Source: CAZICM01 sp964537685
GTDB lineage: Bacteria; Myxococcota_A; Polyangia; Polyangiales; Polyangiaceae
Assembly (NCBI GenBank): GCA_964537685.1
Contig: CAZICM010000001.1
Coordinates: 62,001 to 126,000 of the forward strand
Direction: 5' to 3'
DNA length: 64,000 nucleotides
Shown: piece by piece, positions 43,513 to 53,354 of the stretch
How the letters are laid out: each line of letters begins with the position of its first letter
Position numbering within the stretch: the stretch's first letter is position 1
Translations under genes and position numbers: made by a program
The notes under the pieces: model-generated
The model's input: only the letters and a program-made list of their open reading frames with translations
Told to the model about the DNA's origin: nothing
Databases searched by the model: none

Positions 43513-45384
43513 ATGAAAATCCCCTACGGAATCAGCAATTTCGCCGATCTGCGCCGCGATCGCTATTTTTATATTGACAAGACGCCCTTTATTCCCAAGC
43601 TCGAGCCGGATGAGCTCGGCGCCAGCTATAGTCTGTTTTTGCGGCCGCGGCGTTTTGGCAAATCGACGCTGCTCTCGATGCTGGAACATTATTACGATCT
43701 CGACCGCAAAGACCAATTCGACGAACTGTTTTCGGGCCTGTGGATACACGAGCATCCCACGCCCGAGCGCAACCGATATTTGGTCTTGAGCCTGGATTTT
43801 TCTAAAGTGAGCGCCGATGCCGGCGGGGACACCTTAAAAGAAAGCTTTGATAGCGTCGTTCAAAGCGGCGTACGGATGATGCTGATGACCTATCGCGAAC
43901 GCTTTCCCGATCTGGCGAAGCTGGAGGCGAGAATGTCCGGGCATAGCGACGCCAACTCCCTGATTGGAGACTTGCTGGCGGTTGTGTGGGGAATCCGGCA
44001 AAAGATCTATCTCTTGATCGACGAATACGATAACTTTGCCAATCGCCTTCTATCCAGCGGCCGGCAGGATCTCTATGAATCCGTTGTAGGCGCTGCGGGC
44101 TTTATCCGCACTTTTTATGCGTCGTTGAAAGCCGGTACAACATCGGGTTCGCTGGGCCGGATGCTGATCACGGGCGTATCGCCTATCTTGCTGGATGATT
44201 TATCGAGCGGGTTTAATATCATTACCCATATATCGATGGACCCTCGCCTCAATACGCTCGCGGGCTTTAGCCGGGCGGAAGCGGAGCTTGCGGTGGATAC
44301 CCTTCTACAGGATAAGCCACATCTAAAGGCCGATCCCAGGCTTTGCGATCGGGAACAGTTGCTATCGGTGCTGGAGCGGTATTACAATGGATATTGTTTT
44401 GCCGAGGGCGTGGCGGAGCGGGTGTATAACGCCGATTTGGTGCTTTATTTTCTGCGGGAGCTAAAGTTAAAAGGTGTCTATCCTGCGAATATGCTCGATA
44501 TGAATGTACGCACGGATTATGGCCGTTTGCAGCGCATCGCGACCTTGGCAGGAGCAGCGGGAAAAGAAACGCGGGCGCTGCTTGAAACAATATTAAGCGA
44601 AGGCGGCATAGAAAGCCGGCTTGTGGAACAATTTGGCGTTCGGACGATGAACGCGCCGGCGCAATTGATATCGCTATTTTATTATATGGGAATGCTCACC
44701 TTTGGTCCCCGCTCACCGACATCGGCGCAGCCCAATTTGGTGATTCCTAATTTGGTGATACGCGAACTTCAATGGGAATACCTAGCGCTTGCGTTAAAAG
44801 ATCAAGAGCAAATATGGTTAAACACCCAGGAGTTGCAGCGGGCGCTGGAAGCGATGGCGGTGGAGGGAAATATAAATCCTTTGTTAATGCTGTTTCAAGA
44901 GCAGGTGGTCGGGCGTATTGGGAACAAAGATTTGCGTCAGTTCAATGAAAAAGTGCTGAAGCTGATGCTATTGGCGTATATCTCGCAGAGCCGTGTATTT
45001 AATATGTTGAGCGAAAAGGAGTTTGGAGGCGGCTATTGCGATTTATTTTTGGGGGTGAATACGGAGATTCAGCTTGCGCGCTATGCCTGGATGCTGGAAG
45101 TAAAATATCTAAAGACGCAGGCCAAGGCGAATGAAATTGAAGCTGCGTTTGAACAGGCTCTTTCGCAATTGGATCGCTATGGGGGCGATCAGAAGTTGAT
45201 ATCACTGTTGACTTTGGGCAAAGAATTAAAGGCGGGGGCGCTGGTATTTGTGGGGGCAAAGACGGTTTTGTTTAGGCCATGGCCTAGGGAAGCCGTGGTG
45301 CCTACGAAGAAGAGTGGGGCAAAGAAAAAGCCAATTGCCAAGACCGCAAAGAAACGAAGCGTGGGCATGAAGCGAAAGGCTTAG
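43513..45384 (+). CDS. AAA-ATPase-like/PD-(D/E)XK nuclease protein, copy 1
   Basis: This 623-residue protein has the AAA-ATPase-like domain typical of this two-part family: DKTPFIPKLE, P-loop RPRRFGKSTLL (Lys50), Walker B LLIDEYDNF and LDDLSSGFNI. The C-terminal PD-(D/E)XK nuclease domain shows GYCDLFLG and MLEVKYLK. A basic tail follows (KKSGAKKKPIAKTAKKR). The family is often expanded in genomes and its role is unclear; relatives are suggested to act on nucleic acid. Another copy lies at 54300-56147. Translation may couple to the next gene, whose ribosome site overlaps the stop. Confidence 0.9.
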   Translation: MKIPYGISNFADLRRDRYFYIDKTPFIPKLEPDELGASYSLFLRPRRFGKSTLLSMLEHYYDLDRKDQFDELFSGLWIHEHPTPERNRYLVLSLDFSKVSADAGGDTLKESFDSVVQSGVRMMLMTYRERFPDLAKLEARMSGHSDANSLIGDLLAVVWGIRQKIYLLIDEYDNFANRLLSSGRQDLYESVVGAAGFIRTFYASLKAGTTSGSLGRMLITGVSPILLDDLSSGFNIITHISMDPRLNTLAGFSRAEAELAVDTLLQDKPHLKADPRLCDREQLLSVLERYYNGYCFAEGVAERVYNADLVLYFLRELKLKGVYPANMLDMNVRTDYGRLQRIATLAGAAGKETRALLETILSEGGIESRLVEQFGVRTMNAPAQLISLFYYMGMLTFGPRSPTSAQPNLVIPNLVIRELQWEYLALALKDQEQIWLNTQELQRALEAMAVEGNINPLLMLFQEQVVGRIGNKDLRQFNEKVLKLMLLAYISQSRVFNMLSEKEFGGGYCDLFLGVNTEIQLARYAWMLEVKYLKTQAKANEIEAAFEQALSQLDRYGGDQKLISLLTLGKELKAGALVFVGAKTVLFRPWPREAVVPTKKSGAKKKPIAKTAKKRSVGMKRKA

Positions 45385-45396
45385 GAGGAGTCTGTG

Positions 45397-47295
45397 ATGC
45401 GCGGTGCGAGGGTCTTGGCTTGGGCGGCGATAATGCTGGGGCTTGGGGCTTGTGGGGGAGCGGTGCCGCTCAAGGAGGGGCCGGGGGGCGCGCCCGCCGT
45501 GGCGAAGGCGCAGGAGCCTCTGCCCAAGGCGGATAAGCAGCGTTTTTCTGTGCTAATCGCCGCGCTCGAGGGCGATGAGGACCAAAATGGCGATGGAGTG
45601 GGGGATATATCGAGTGGTTTAATGCAGGCGTTTCTTACGCTAAATCGCGATTCGTTTGGGGTCGAGGCTGCGGGGGCAGAGCGAAGTCTTCAGGTCTTGA
45701 GTACGCGCCGGGTGATCGACGACGGTTCTGCGAGGGCAAGGGCGTGGCTCGATGAAACAGGGGCCGATAGGGTGCTTTGGGGGTATGTCGATGGAAGGGA
45801 TGGGAAGAGGACACCGGTGCTCTATTGGACGCGGGCGGGGGCAAGTGAGGAAGGGCATTGGGATGAATCGCCGGGGATGAGAATTCCAGATGGGTGGATA
45901 AAGGAGCTGAGCACCGTGCTCTTTATGGGGGCGCTGGCAGAGGCGTGTGAGTCGGATCAGGATGGGGGAATGTATCGGGCGGAACAGCTCCGGCCTTGGA
46001 TTGAGAAGGTGGAGGGGTCGTTACAGAAAGGGAGCTTGGTTGAGTCGTTGGGTGTTGAGTCGAGGGCGCGGGTTCGTGGCGAGCTGGGATATGCATGGTG
46101 GATCTATGGTCAGCAGAAGGGAGAGCGAGCCGCGCTCGAGAAGGCGGAGGCGCTGTTCAAGGTGGCGGCGGGGGATTTTGGTAAAAAAGAGCATCCCGAT
46201 GCGTGGGCGTTTACTCAAAGCAGCCGGGCCGATGTGCTGATTGCATTGGGTGAGCAGGAGGAGGATGGGTCTAAGTTCAAGGATGCGGTTGCGCTTTATC
46301 GGGAAGTGCTGGGTGTGCAACAGCGGGGGCGGGTTCCCTTGGCGTGGGCCGCGGCGCAGAATAGTCTGGGGATTGCGCTTGTTAGCGTAGGTGAGCGGGG
46401 AAGCGATTCGCAGCCTTTCAAGGAGGCTGTCGATGCCTTTAAGCTGGCGTTGTCGGAGTATACGCGGGAGCGGGTTCCCTTGAAATGGGGGGTACTGCAG
46501 AACAATCTAGGCAATGCGCTCTTTCGTCTGGGTGAGCGGGAAAGTGGTACAAAATATTTGCAAGAAGCGGCCGATGCCCACAAGTTGGCGCTGTTGGAGT
46601 ACACGCGGGAGCGGAACCCCACGGAGTGTGCGATGATACTAAACAATCTGGGCGGCGTGCTGTCTCGGCTGGGTGAGCGGGAGAGTGGAACAGAGCGTTT
46701 AAAGGAGGCTGTTGATGTCTTTAAACTGGCGCTGTCGGAGGTGACGCGGGAGCGGGATCCCTTGGAGTGGGGGGCAATGCAGAGCAATCTAGGCCATGCG
46801 CTTCATATGCTGGGTGAGCGGGAGAGTGGCACGCAGCACTTGGAGGAGGCTGCGGAAGTGTTTCAATTGGCTCTGTTGGAGCGGACGCGGGAGCGGGATC
46901 CCATGAAGTGGGCGGCGACGCAGGCCGGTCTGGGGTTGACCTTGGCTCTACTCGGTCAGCGGGAGGGGGGAGTGCTGAGTCTGCATCTGGCCGTGGGGGC
47001 GTTTCAACGCGCGTTGGTGGAATATACCGAGGACAAGTCGCCTGATGATTGGCAACGGCTCCAGGATAACATCAAGCTTGCCCAATCCCTGATCGATGAG
47101 CGGGCTCCTTTCTGCATATCTCTTCCTGGGCGGCTTGTGGCTCTCAAGCGGGCCAAACAATCGAAATCCCTAAAGCAGATTGAGCAGGCCAATCGAGCCG
47201 TTCATGAACAGCTCGCGGGCCTTCACCATCAGGATCTGGGCAGAAAACCGGCTTGTCTACCGCCGATTTCGAGTGAGTTGTGGAGCGAGTTCTAA
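45397..47295 (+). CDS. lipoprotein with tandem 47-residue TPR-like repeats
   Basis: This 632-residue protein has a lipoprotein signal (LGLGAC). A Ca-loop-like sequence DEDQNGDGVGD (residues ~60-70) is followed by a TolB-N-like domain (ADRVLWGYVDG). The second half contains five tandem 47-residue helical repeats (NNLGNALxxLGERESGT...EAxDxFKLAL...RERDP), a TPR-like superhelix for protein binding. Ribosome site AGGAGG lies 8 nt before ATG 45397; a GTG at 45394 is possible. It directly follows the AAA-nuclease gene (12 bp), so the two may be expressed together. Confidence 0.8.
   Translation: MRGARVLAWAAIMLGLGACGGAVPLKEGPGGAPAVAKAQEPLPKADKQRFSVLIAALEGDEDQNGDGVGDISSGLMQAFLTLNRDSFGVEAAGAERSLQVLSTRRVIDDGSARARAWLDETGADRVLWGYVDGRDGKRTPVLYWTRAGASEEGHWDESPGMRIPDGWIKELSTVLFMGALAEACESDQDGGMYRAEQLRPWIEKVEGSLQKGSLVESLGVESRARVRGELGYAWWIYGQQKGERAALEKAEALFKVAAGDFGKKEHPDAWAFTQSSRADVLIALGEQEEDGSKFKDAVALYREVLGVQQRGRVPLAWAAAQNSLGIALVSVGERGSDSQPFKEAVDAFKLALSEYTRERVPLKWGVLQNNLGNALFRLGERESGTKYLQEAADAHKLALLEYTRERNPTECAMILNNLGGVLSRLGERESGTERLKEAVDVFKLALSEVTRERDPLEWGAMQSNLGHALHMLGERESGTQHLEEAAEVFQLALLERTRERDPMKWAATQAGLGLTLALLGQREGGVLSLHLAVGAFQRALVEYTEDKSPDDWQRLQDNIKLAQSLIDERAPFCISLPGRLVALKRAKQSKSLKQIEQANRAVHEQLAGLHHQDLGRKPACLPPISSELWSEF
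46360..47064 (+). repeat. tandem 141-bp coding repeats
   Basis: Five in-frame copies of a 141-bp unit encode the 47-residue TPR-like repeats starting at protein residues about 323, 370, 417, 464 and 511 (numbered from GTG 45394). The first and last copies are more diverged than the middle three, indicating growth by recent internal duplication. Boundaries are approximate. Confidence 0.75.
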
Positions 47296-47326
47296 AGAGG
47301 GCGCAGCGGCCTTCGAACGGTTTTGA

Positions 47327-48250
47327 TCACTTACCGTCGCACACAGGTCCCTGCACGGGGGCGCAGGCCATCGTCATAAAATCGCAATCATCGCTTTGGC
47401 ATTCATTGTATGACATACAAGCCTGCCCATCGGCTTTTTTCGCGGTGCATGTGTTGGTCATTCCATCGCAATAGCTATCTTTGCATTCATTGGAAAAGGC
47501 ATCGGTGCAGGGCATACCGAGCGGCTTTTGAGCCATACATGTGCCCGATGTAAAGCTGCAATAGGTGCTTACGCATTCGATATCGCTGCCGCACATCTGC
47601 CCATCGGCTTTGGTATTGGGCTTAACGCATGTATTGCTCATCGATCCAGGGGAGCAGGCCAGCCCCTCCGCGCAGTCAAAATCGGGACAGGCTTCGCCTT
47701 CCTTGGGCAAGACTTGGCATTTGCCTGGCACGGTATCTGTTGCGCCCGCGCAGTGGGTATCGGCGCCCGCGCAATCGTCGCCCATCGTGCATTCGCCTCC
47801 AACGGCCACCAATCCAACAAAGACCGAATTGCAATTGGGATCTTCTTCAAATGGATCGCCCTGAATGGCCGAGCATTGTCCTTGAATCACTTCAAAACAA
47901 GCGGCGGCTTTTTTGGAATCGTAGCTTTGGCGGCCCGCCATGACACTGGCTTTAATATCAGCGAGCACTTCCATATCGTAGATTTGCCCGGCTTTGGTCG
48001 CGCATTCGGCTTCGGTGCCCGCCATGACGCCGATTTCGCCCAGCAATTGAGGCAGTTCGGTCATATCGCAGCATTGAAAGGCAAGCCCGCAAAAGTATTT
48101 ACCGGTTTCCGTGCCCAGCTTATCCAGCGAAACTTCGGTTGTACCGTTATTGCCTCCCGTTGGATTGGTATCGGTGTCATCACCGCATCCCGCCGAAACT
48201 GCCGAAAGCAACAAGACCAATGAAAGAGTTGAAATCAAGGTGTATTTCAT
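47327..48250 (-). CDS. Cys-rich Dickkopf-like lipoprotein
   Basis: This 307-residue protein has a lipoprotein signal (LLLSAVSAGC), a Gly/Asn/Thr-rich linker and about 30 cysteines. The C-terminal half contains Dickkopf-N-type repeats of the form DGQMC-x-SDIEC-x(3)YC-x(5)GTC, repeated about four times, probably disulfide-rich. Such lipoproteins are very common in Myxococcota and are thought to be surface-exposed; the role is unknown. The start was set at ATG 48250. Confidence 0.8.
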   Translation of the reverse strand: MKYTLISTLSLVLLLSAVSAGCGDDTDTNPTGGNNGTTEVSLDKLGTETGKYFCGLAFQCCDMTELPQLLGEIGVMAGTEAECATKAGQIYDMEVLADIKASVMAGRQSYDSKKAAACFEVIQGQCSAIQGDPFEEDPNCNSVFVGLVAVGGECTMGDDCAGADTHCAGATDTVPGKCQVLPKEGEACPDFDCAEGLACSPGSMSNTCVKPNTKADGQMCGSDIECVSTYCSFTSGTCMAQKPLGMPCTDAFSNECKDSYCDGMTNTCTAKKADGQACMSYNECQSDDCDFMTMACAPVQGPVCDGK

Positions 48251-48302
48251 AACCAAGCCTATATCAAAGAGATCTCAAGTTGAAAAGGCATTTTTGCTAA
48301 AT

Positions 48303-49841
48303 TTATTTCCATAGCGCATCAAAGGCACAGGGCATTGAAGGGTCCCCAAATTCCATGGCACCCATATCGGGCTTTTCGTTTCTTGGCCTATGCTCAAAGT
48401 CATCGCCGACTGCTCCAAGCATACCAGGGGCAAGAACAAGCGCGCTATCCCGCGCCGCCGACATCTCGCCCAGCCTAAACGAAATCGCCTTGTAATCAGG
48501 CGTTACTAAGAATCCGGCATCGCCCGTTAGATCGCCCATGCCCGAGCCATTGGTCCAATCCGCAGGTGTTCCGTTTACCCAGAAGTTATGGCTGACGGTG
48601 ATTCCTTCGATACTCTCGATCCATACCGTTTTACCTGCGGGCTGCTGAACCAAGTTATTGTGCACCACGGTTCCCTTGGTCGTTAGGCCCGCCGCAATCG
48701 ATAGCGCGGTATCCACGCTTCCCCAAAAGGTATTGTGAACAAGGGCTACATCGATTAGCCCGCCGCCGACATCGGAACCCGCAAACAAAAAGCCCCGGTT
48801 GCAAAAGGCCGCGAGATTGTTGCGGATGGTCACGTTATGAAGCTGCGCGCCCCAGCCATCGTAGTATTCCTCGCCGATCATATAGGCCGAGGCCCGCTTG
48901 CCTTCCCGTTCATAGCCGCTGTTTTCAACACAGGTGGCCATGTTTTTCTCGACGGTGATATTATAGGAATTATCAATATAAAAATTGACGGAAAAATTAT
49001 CATAGGCGAGGTTTTCCAATACCTTTACATTGAAGCCGCGCGTCACGGCCATGCCTTCGCCCCAATTGTGAAACAGTTTATTTCTAAAGAGCGTGATATC
49101 GTTTCCGCCCACTTTGACCTTTAAGCCCGAACCCCATCCGCTTTGGCCCAGCGATCCGCCTTCGTTTTCCAGCGATGCATTCTGGATGCTATTGCCCTCG
49201 GCCCATACCCTCGATCCGCCGATCTGAAGACCGTGGGACTGGCAGTCGTGGATATCCAGCCCGCATAGCACAATATCGCTTCCCGAGGCATCCACGCACT
49301 GGTTTCCGCTGCCTTTCACTTCAAAGCCCTGGACCAGCACATGCTGGCCCGTGATATCGATGGGCTTTCCCGCGGCTTTTCCCGTGGCATCGAGCACAAC
49401 CTGTTCACTCGGCGCGGGCATTACCCGGATAGGTTTGTCCGCTGTACCGCTTTGGCCGATCAATAGCTTTTCGGTATAGGTTCCCCCGAGCACACGGATA
49501 TCTTGATCGGCGGACCGGAGCTCCAGCGCCTTGGAAAAGGTGAGCACCGGGGCATCCTTGGTGCCTTTGTTGTTATCGTTTCCATTGAGGCCCACATAAA
49601 TCGCCGGCCCATCATAGCTATCGGGAAGGCAGCGGCTATCCGGGGATACCTGCCCGCTTCCGCCGTTTCCGCCTGTTCCGCCGCTGCTTGTCGAACTCCC
49701 GGCCCCTCCCGTTCCCGCCGAAGCGCCGCTTCCACTTGTCTCCTGTGCCGATCCTCCATCGCCGCAGGCATACATCGACACCGACAAAGCCGCTATGGCC
49801 CACGCAGCCCATCCCAGATGAAAACGAATATAGGTCGTCAA
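48303..49841 (-). CDS. right-handed parallel beta-helix lipoprotein
   Basis: This 512-residue protein starts at TTG with GGAGG 5 nt upstream. A lipoprotein signal (SVSMYAC) and a Ser/Gly-rich linker are followed by a DUF1565-like start (AIYVGLNGNDNNKGT) and many beta-helix turns (VLVQGFEVKG, NITVEKNMATC, NVTIRNNLAAF). Relatives include pectate lyases, alginate lyases and adhesins. Catalytic residues cannot be assigned, so a polysaccharide-binding or lyase role at the cell surface is only suggested. Confidence 0.8.
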   Translation of the reverse strand: MTTYIRFHLGWAAWAIAALSVSMYACGDGGSAQETSGSGASAGTGGAGSSTSSGGTGGNGGSGQVSPDSRCLPDSYDGPAIYVGLNGNDNNKGTKDAPVLTFSKALELRSADQDIRVLGGTYTEKLLIGQSGTADKPIRVMPAPSEQVVLDATGKAAGKPIDITGQHVLVQGFEVKGSGNQCVDASGSDIVLCGLDIHDCQSHGLQIGGSRVWAEGNSIQNASLENEGGSLGQSGWGSGLKVKVGGNDITLFRNKLFHNWGEGMAVTRGFNVKVLENLAYDNFSVNFYIDNSYNITVEKNMATCVENSGYEREGKRASAYMIGEEYYDGWGAQLHNVTIRNNLAAFCNRGFLFAGSDVGGGLIDVALVHNTFWGSVDTALSIAAGLTTKGTVVHNNLVQQPAGKTVWIESIEGITVSHNFWVNGTPADWTNGSGMGDLTGDAGFLVTPDYKAISFRLGEMSAARDSALVLAPGMLGAVGDDFEHRPRNEKPDMGAMEFGDPSMPCAFDALWK

Positions 49842-49878
49842 AGCCGCCTCCGTATGCTAAAAAAAGATCAAAAAAATA

Positions 49879-50805
49879 TCATTGGATACGCTTGATAATA
49901 ATACCAAAAGAAGTAATGCTATAGTCTAAAAATGGAAGCCTCAAATGCGTCGGGCTCTTGTAAGGGGGCAGATCGATATAATGATCTAAAATTCCATCAC
50001 CGGGCGTAAAATCAAGAGGTTCCATAGCGAATCCCATATTGGCGAGCTCCGCCGAAAGCCGCTCGAAATCCCGGCGCCTAAACAAAACCGTCGAACCGCT
50101 TTCCACGGTTTTATCATTGGACTCCAAATTATATTCCGTGGTATGAACGGCAACCCCCCCAGCCTTTAAGCATTTTGAGCTTTCCCTCACAAAACGAAGC
50201 CCAGCCTCAAGCGAACCCAAATGCTCGAATGCACAGCTCGACCATACAAAGTCAAAATCCCGGAGATCGCTTGGAATAGCATTCATATTTACCGGCCGGA
50301 AACGGACCCGGGCATCCAAAAGTTCATCCGGACAAATGGCAGGACGCCTTAACGAAGCCAGCGAATCCGCATGTTCATTGGTTGCCCGCCAGCCTTTATG
50401 ATGCGCTTCATCGGTGCCTAAATCGGTTGCGACAATCGACGCTCCAAGCTTCACCATCCTCGCCGCCAAAGGCTCGCGGCCCACGCCAAAACCAAGCCCA
50501 AGCTTGCCTTCCAAAAGACAGCCCCGCTCCTCCAGCGCCTGAAGGATATAACAATATTCCCATTGTTTGCGGTGAAATTTAGGCGGCTCGCCGATAGCGC
50601 CGCATTGATATTTGTGCCAGTGCGTAAGCAGATCCCGCTGACGGCACACACGCGAAGTCAAGGGCAATGTATCCGGCCGCTCGCCCGCAAGCTGAATGTG
50701 CGCAATGGCTTCCGCGAGATATTTGGTGTTGTGGGCGGTGATGCTCAGATTCCGCGTCGCCACGCGGAACAGCCGTTTCACGCCCAGCTCGAAGTAATGG
50801 CGCAT
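49879..50805 (-). CDS. class I SAM-dependent methyltransferase
   Basis: This 308-residue protein has the SAM-binding motif as LGLGFGVGREPLAA, an acidic residue after the second strand (IVATDLG) and FDFVWSSCAFEHLGS as motif IV. The C-terminal part continues the Rossmann fold. The ~85-residue N-terminus is helical. It lies beside two glycosyltransferases, so sugar or lipid methylation in surface polysaccharide assembly is plausible. Divergent from the glycosyltransferase gene at 50905. Confidence 0.85.
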   Translation of the reverse strand: MRHYFELGVKRLFRVATRNLSITAHNTKYLAEAIAHIQLAGERPDTLPLTSRVCRQRDLLTHWHKYQCGAIGEPPKFHRKQWEYCYILQALEERGCLLEGKLGLGFGVGREPLAARMVKLGASIVATDLGTDEAHHKGWRATNEHADSLASLRRPAICPDELLDARVRFRPVNMNAIPSDLRDFDFVWSSCAFEHLGSLEAGLRFVRESSKCLKAGGVAVHTTEYNLESNDKTVESGSTVLFRRRDFERLSAELANMGFAMEPLDFTPGDGILDHYIDLPPYKSPTHLRLPFLDYSITSFGIIIKRIQ

Positions 50806-50904
50806 GGGTAGGATAATCAGCCCGGGCTTTTTTGCGTGTCAAGAGATAAGTGTGCGGAAAAGGGTTGCCGTCTGCGAATTTTCGTGCGATAGCGCTCAGC
50901 GCTC

Positions 50905-52125
50905 ATGTCCAGCCAGCATACCATTCTATGTCTTTCGTCCCAGCGGTGGGATGAGCCGATGTGGACGAATAAGCAGCACATTATGAGCAGGCTTGCCCGG
51001 GATCACCGTGTGATTCATGTGGATTTTGGCGGTCTTGGTGTGTTTGAGTATTTAACGGGCAGGGGAGGCGGCGAGCGTCCTTCGCTACAGGATTCGCTTC
51101 GCTATTTGGTGGATGGGGTCGAGCACCGGGGCGGTAATCTGTATGTGGCCCGTTCGTGGAGGCTGTCCCTGCCGCGGATCGTGCCGAATCCCCAGGCTGT
51201 GCAGGACTTCTGGGAGTATAAGATTAAAGTGCTTATGCTCCGGCATTTTCTTCATAAAGAGCGGATTGTAGATCCTATTGTATGGGTATATCATCCCGGC
51301 TATGCGGATATCGCCATAAAGCTGCGGCGCAAGCTATTGGTATACGATTGCGTGGATGAGTACTCGGCCTTTCCGGCATACCGGGGCCAGAGCTGGATTC
51401 AGGAGCGGGAGCGCAGGCTATGCGGGGAGGCCGATGTGGTATTCACGACCAGCAAGACGCTCTATGAAAAAAAGTCGCCGTATAACCCCAAGAACACGCA
51501 TTTGGTGCATAATGTAGGCGATGCGGGGCATTTTAAGGCGGCGATGGAGGAGTCCACGCTCGTCCCCGAAGAAATACAGCGGCTTCCAAAGCCTGTTTTA
51601 GGATTTGTGGGTGCCGTAAGCGATTACAAGCTAAACGTGGATTGGATTCTGCATGCGGCGAGGGCGCGCCCTTCGTGGAGCTTTGCGATTATTGGGCCTG
51701 TAGGTATTGCCGATCCATCGACCAGCACGGCCGAGCTCGAAAAAGAGCCCAATGTGCATTTGCTTGGCCAGCGCGCCTATTCGGATTTGCCAAAATATAT
51801 CAAAGGCTTTGATGTGGCGCTGATTCCTTACCGGATAAACCGCTATACCGAGAGTGTGTTTCCGATTAAGTTTTTTGAATTCCTGGCGACGGGAAAGCCT
51901 GTGGTGATATCGGATTTGCCTTCGCTTGAAGAGTATTATGATACCGTGCTTGTAGCCCGGGACGCCGGTGAATTTGTGCTTCGCTGTGAAGAGGCGCTCG
52001 CGCGGGGCGAAGAGGGGCGTGCGCTGAGGGTGGCCCTGGCCGAGCAGAATTCTTGGCCAAAGCGCATCGGCGAAATGATGCGTATTATCGAAGAAAAGCT
52101 CGCTCAAAAAAATGTTTTACGATAA
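50905..52125 (+). CDS. glycosyltransferase family 4-like protein
   Basis: This 406-residue protein has a GT-B fold. N-terminal ILCLSSQRWDEPMW and YDCVDEYSAFP precede the C-terminal GT4 segment (LGFVGAVSDYKLN, SFAIIGPVG, LGQRAYSDLPKYI, FPIKFFEFLATGKPVV). The Glu in the last motif is the usual retaining-GT E-x7-E position. It should transfer a sugar during polysaccharide synthesis in the cytoplasm. Its 3' end overlaps the convergent glycosyltransferase by 9 bp. Confidence 0.9.
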   Translation: MSSQHTILCLSSQRWDEPMWTNKQHIMSRLARDHRVIHVDFGGLGVFEYLTGRGGGERPSLQDSLRYLVDGVEHRGGNLYVARSWRLSLPRIVPNPQAVQDFWEYKIKVLMLRHFLHKERIVDPIVWVYHPGYADIAIKLRRKLLVYDCVDEYSAFPAYRGQSWIQERERRLCGEADVVFTTSKTLYEKKSPYNPKNTHLVHNVGDAGHFKAAMEESTLVPEEIQRLPKPVLGFVGAVSDYKLNVDWILHAARARPSWSFAIIGPVGIADPSTSTAELEKEPNVHLLGQRAYSDLPKYIKGFDVALIPYRINRYTESVFPIKFFEFLATGKPVVISDLPSLEEYYDTVLVARDAGEFVLRCEEALARGEEGRALRVALAEQNSWPKRIGEMMRIIEEKLAQKNVLR

Positions 52126-53280
52126 CGCCCGCTGATAACATGCTATGGTCTGAAGCGCCGTTTCGCGCCATGAAAACAAGGCCGCCCGCTTCAAGCCTTT
52201 GGCCCGAAGCTCGTCCCGGAGCCCAGGTTCTTGGGCAATGCTCCTAAGCGCATCCCGAAGTCCCTCTAATTCCCCCGGATGAGCCATCAGCGCCGCATCG
52301 CCGGCCACTTCCCCCAAAGAGGTGGCATACGTTGTTACGACAGGACATCCCGAGGCCATGGCTTCGAGAACGGGAAGACCAAAGCCTTCGTAGGTTGAGG
52401 GATACACCAGGGCCAGCGCGCCTCGAATCAGAGGAACGAGGGAATCGTCGGGTACAAACCCAAGAAAGCGCACGGACGAGGGAGACCCCGCTTTTTCGAT
52501 GGCGGCGTCGAGGCTTGCCTTATGGCTGGGGGCAAGGCGTCCTGCAAAAACAAGCTCGGCGCCCTCCAATTTGGCCTGGGCGAAGGCTGAAATCAGCAAA
52601 TCGCCTCGTTTCCTAGGGTCGGCGGCACCCAGAAAGAGAAAATAGGGGGCTTTATCGACACCGAGCCTCGTTCTGCATGCCGCATCGGCGGAAGCTTCCT
52701 CGGGAGAGGCTGGGGGTTTAAAACGATCGTGATCGACCCCATGGGGGATAACATCGATACGGTTTGCGGGCACCTGGAGCAAACGGATTAAATCGTCGGC
52801 GGTATGGCGGGAGATAGCGATGACTCGTTTAGCGGTTTGATAGCGGATTTGATCGTTAAGCTTGCGGATATGGGGTTTGATATAGCCTTTCAGGTATTGA
52901 TCGGCCAAGACCAGGGGAAGGATATCGTGACAGGTAAAAATCCTGGGAACGCCGGAGCCCCTGGGAACGCCGAAGGGCTGTGTCATGTGAAAGAGGCTGG
53001 GGCGCTTGGTGCGGAGGAGATAGACCATTTCGGTCCAGTGGCGCAGATACCATTCATTTCGCGGATAGGCCGGCTCTTTTTTACCTTGATAATCCAGCGG
53101 AACGACGGCCAGGCGATTGGAATCGCGCTGGGGAGCGCATCCGAGCCCCGCGACCTGCAGGCCGCCGCGTTCTTGTTCGGAGAGGGCCAACAATGCTTTG
53201 CCGATGGAGGTGATGTAGTAGCCGATGCCGTGAAACCGGGTGTCGGTTTCGAGCGGTGTCATATCGATGAGGATGTCCAT
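52117..53280 (-). CDS. glycosyltransferase family 4 (GT1/WbaZ-type)
   Basis: This 387-residue protein has GT-B features: DMTPLETDTRFHGIGYY at the N-terminus, VIAISRHTADDLIR, VIPHGVDHDRF, FLFLGAADPRKRGDLL and the catalytic end YPSTYEGFGLPVLEAMASG. Relatives add mannose or similar sugars in O-antigen or exopolysaccharide synthesis. ATG 53280 was chosen because the family start MDILIDMTP lies there. Together with the convergent GT4 and the methyltransferase it forms a small surface-glycan cluster. Confidence 0.92.
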   Translation of the reverse strand: MDILIDMTPLETDTRFHGIGYYITSIGKALLALSEQERGGLQVAGLGCAPQRDSNRLAVVPLDYQGKKEPAYPRNEWYLRHWTEMVYLLRTKRPSLFHMTQPFGVPRGSGVPRIFTCHDILPLVLADQYLKGYIKPHIRKLNDQIRYQTAKRVIAISRHTADDLIRLLQVPANRIDVIPHGVDHDRFKPPASPEEASADAACRTRLGVDKAPYFLFLGAADPRKRGDLLISAFAQAKLEGAELVFAGRLAPSHKASLDAAIEKAGSPSSVRFLGFVPDDSLVPLIRGALALVYPSTYEGFGLPVLEAMASGCPVVTTYATSLGEVAGDAALMAHPGELEGLRDALRSIAQEPGLRDELRAKGLKRAALFSWRETALQTIACYQRALS

Positions 53281-53354
53281 ACCATGCCGATGTGTGTTGA
53301 GAGCGCGCGATGATAGCGGTCTTGTGAGCAAAGTCAATGGCGGAGAGGGGGTCT

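Noticed and set aside
42878..43516. 212-residue plus-strand frame
   Set aside because: It is antisense to the membrane-protein gene and the small hypothetical gene, both of which have better starts or composition.
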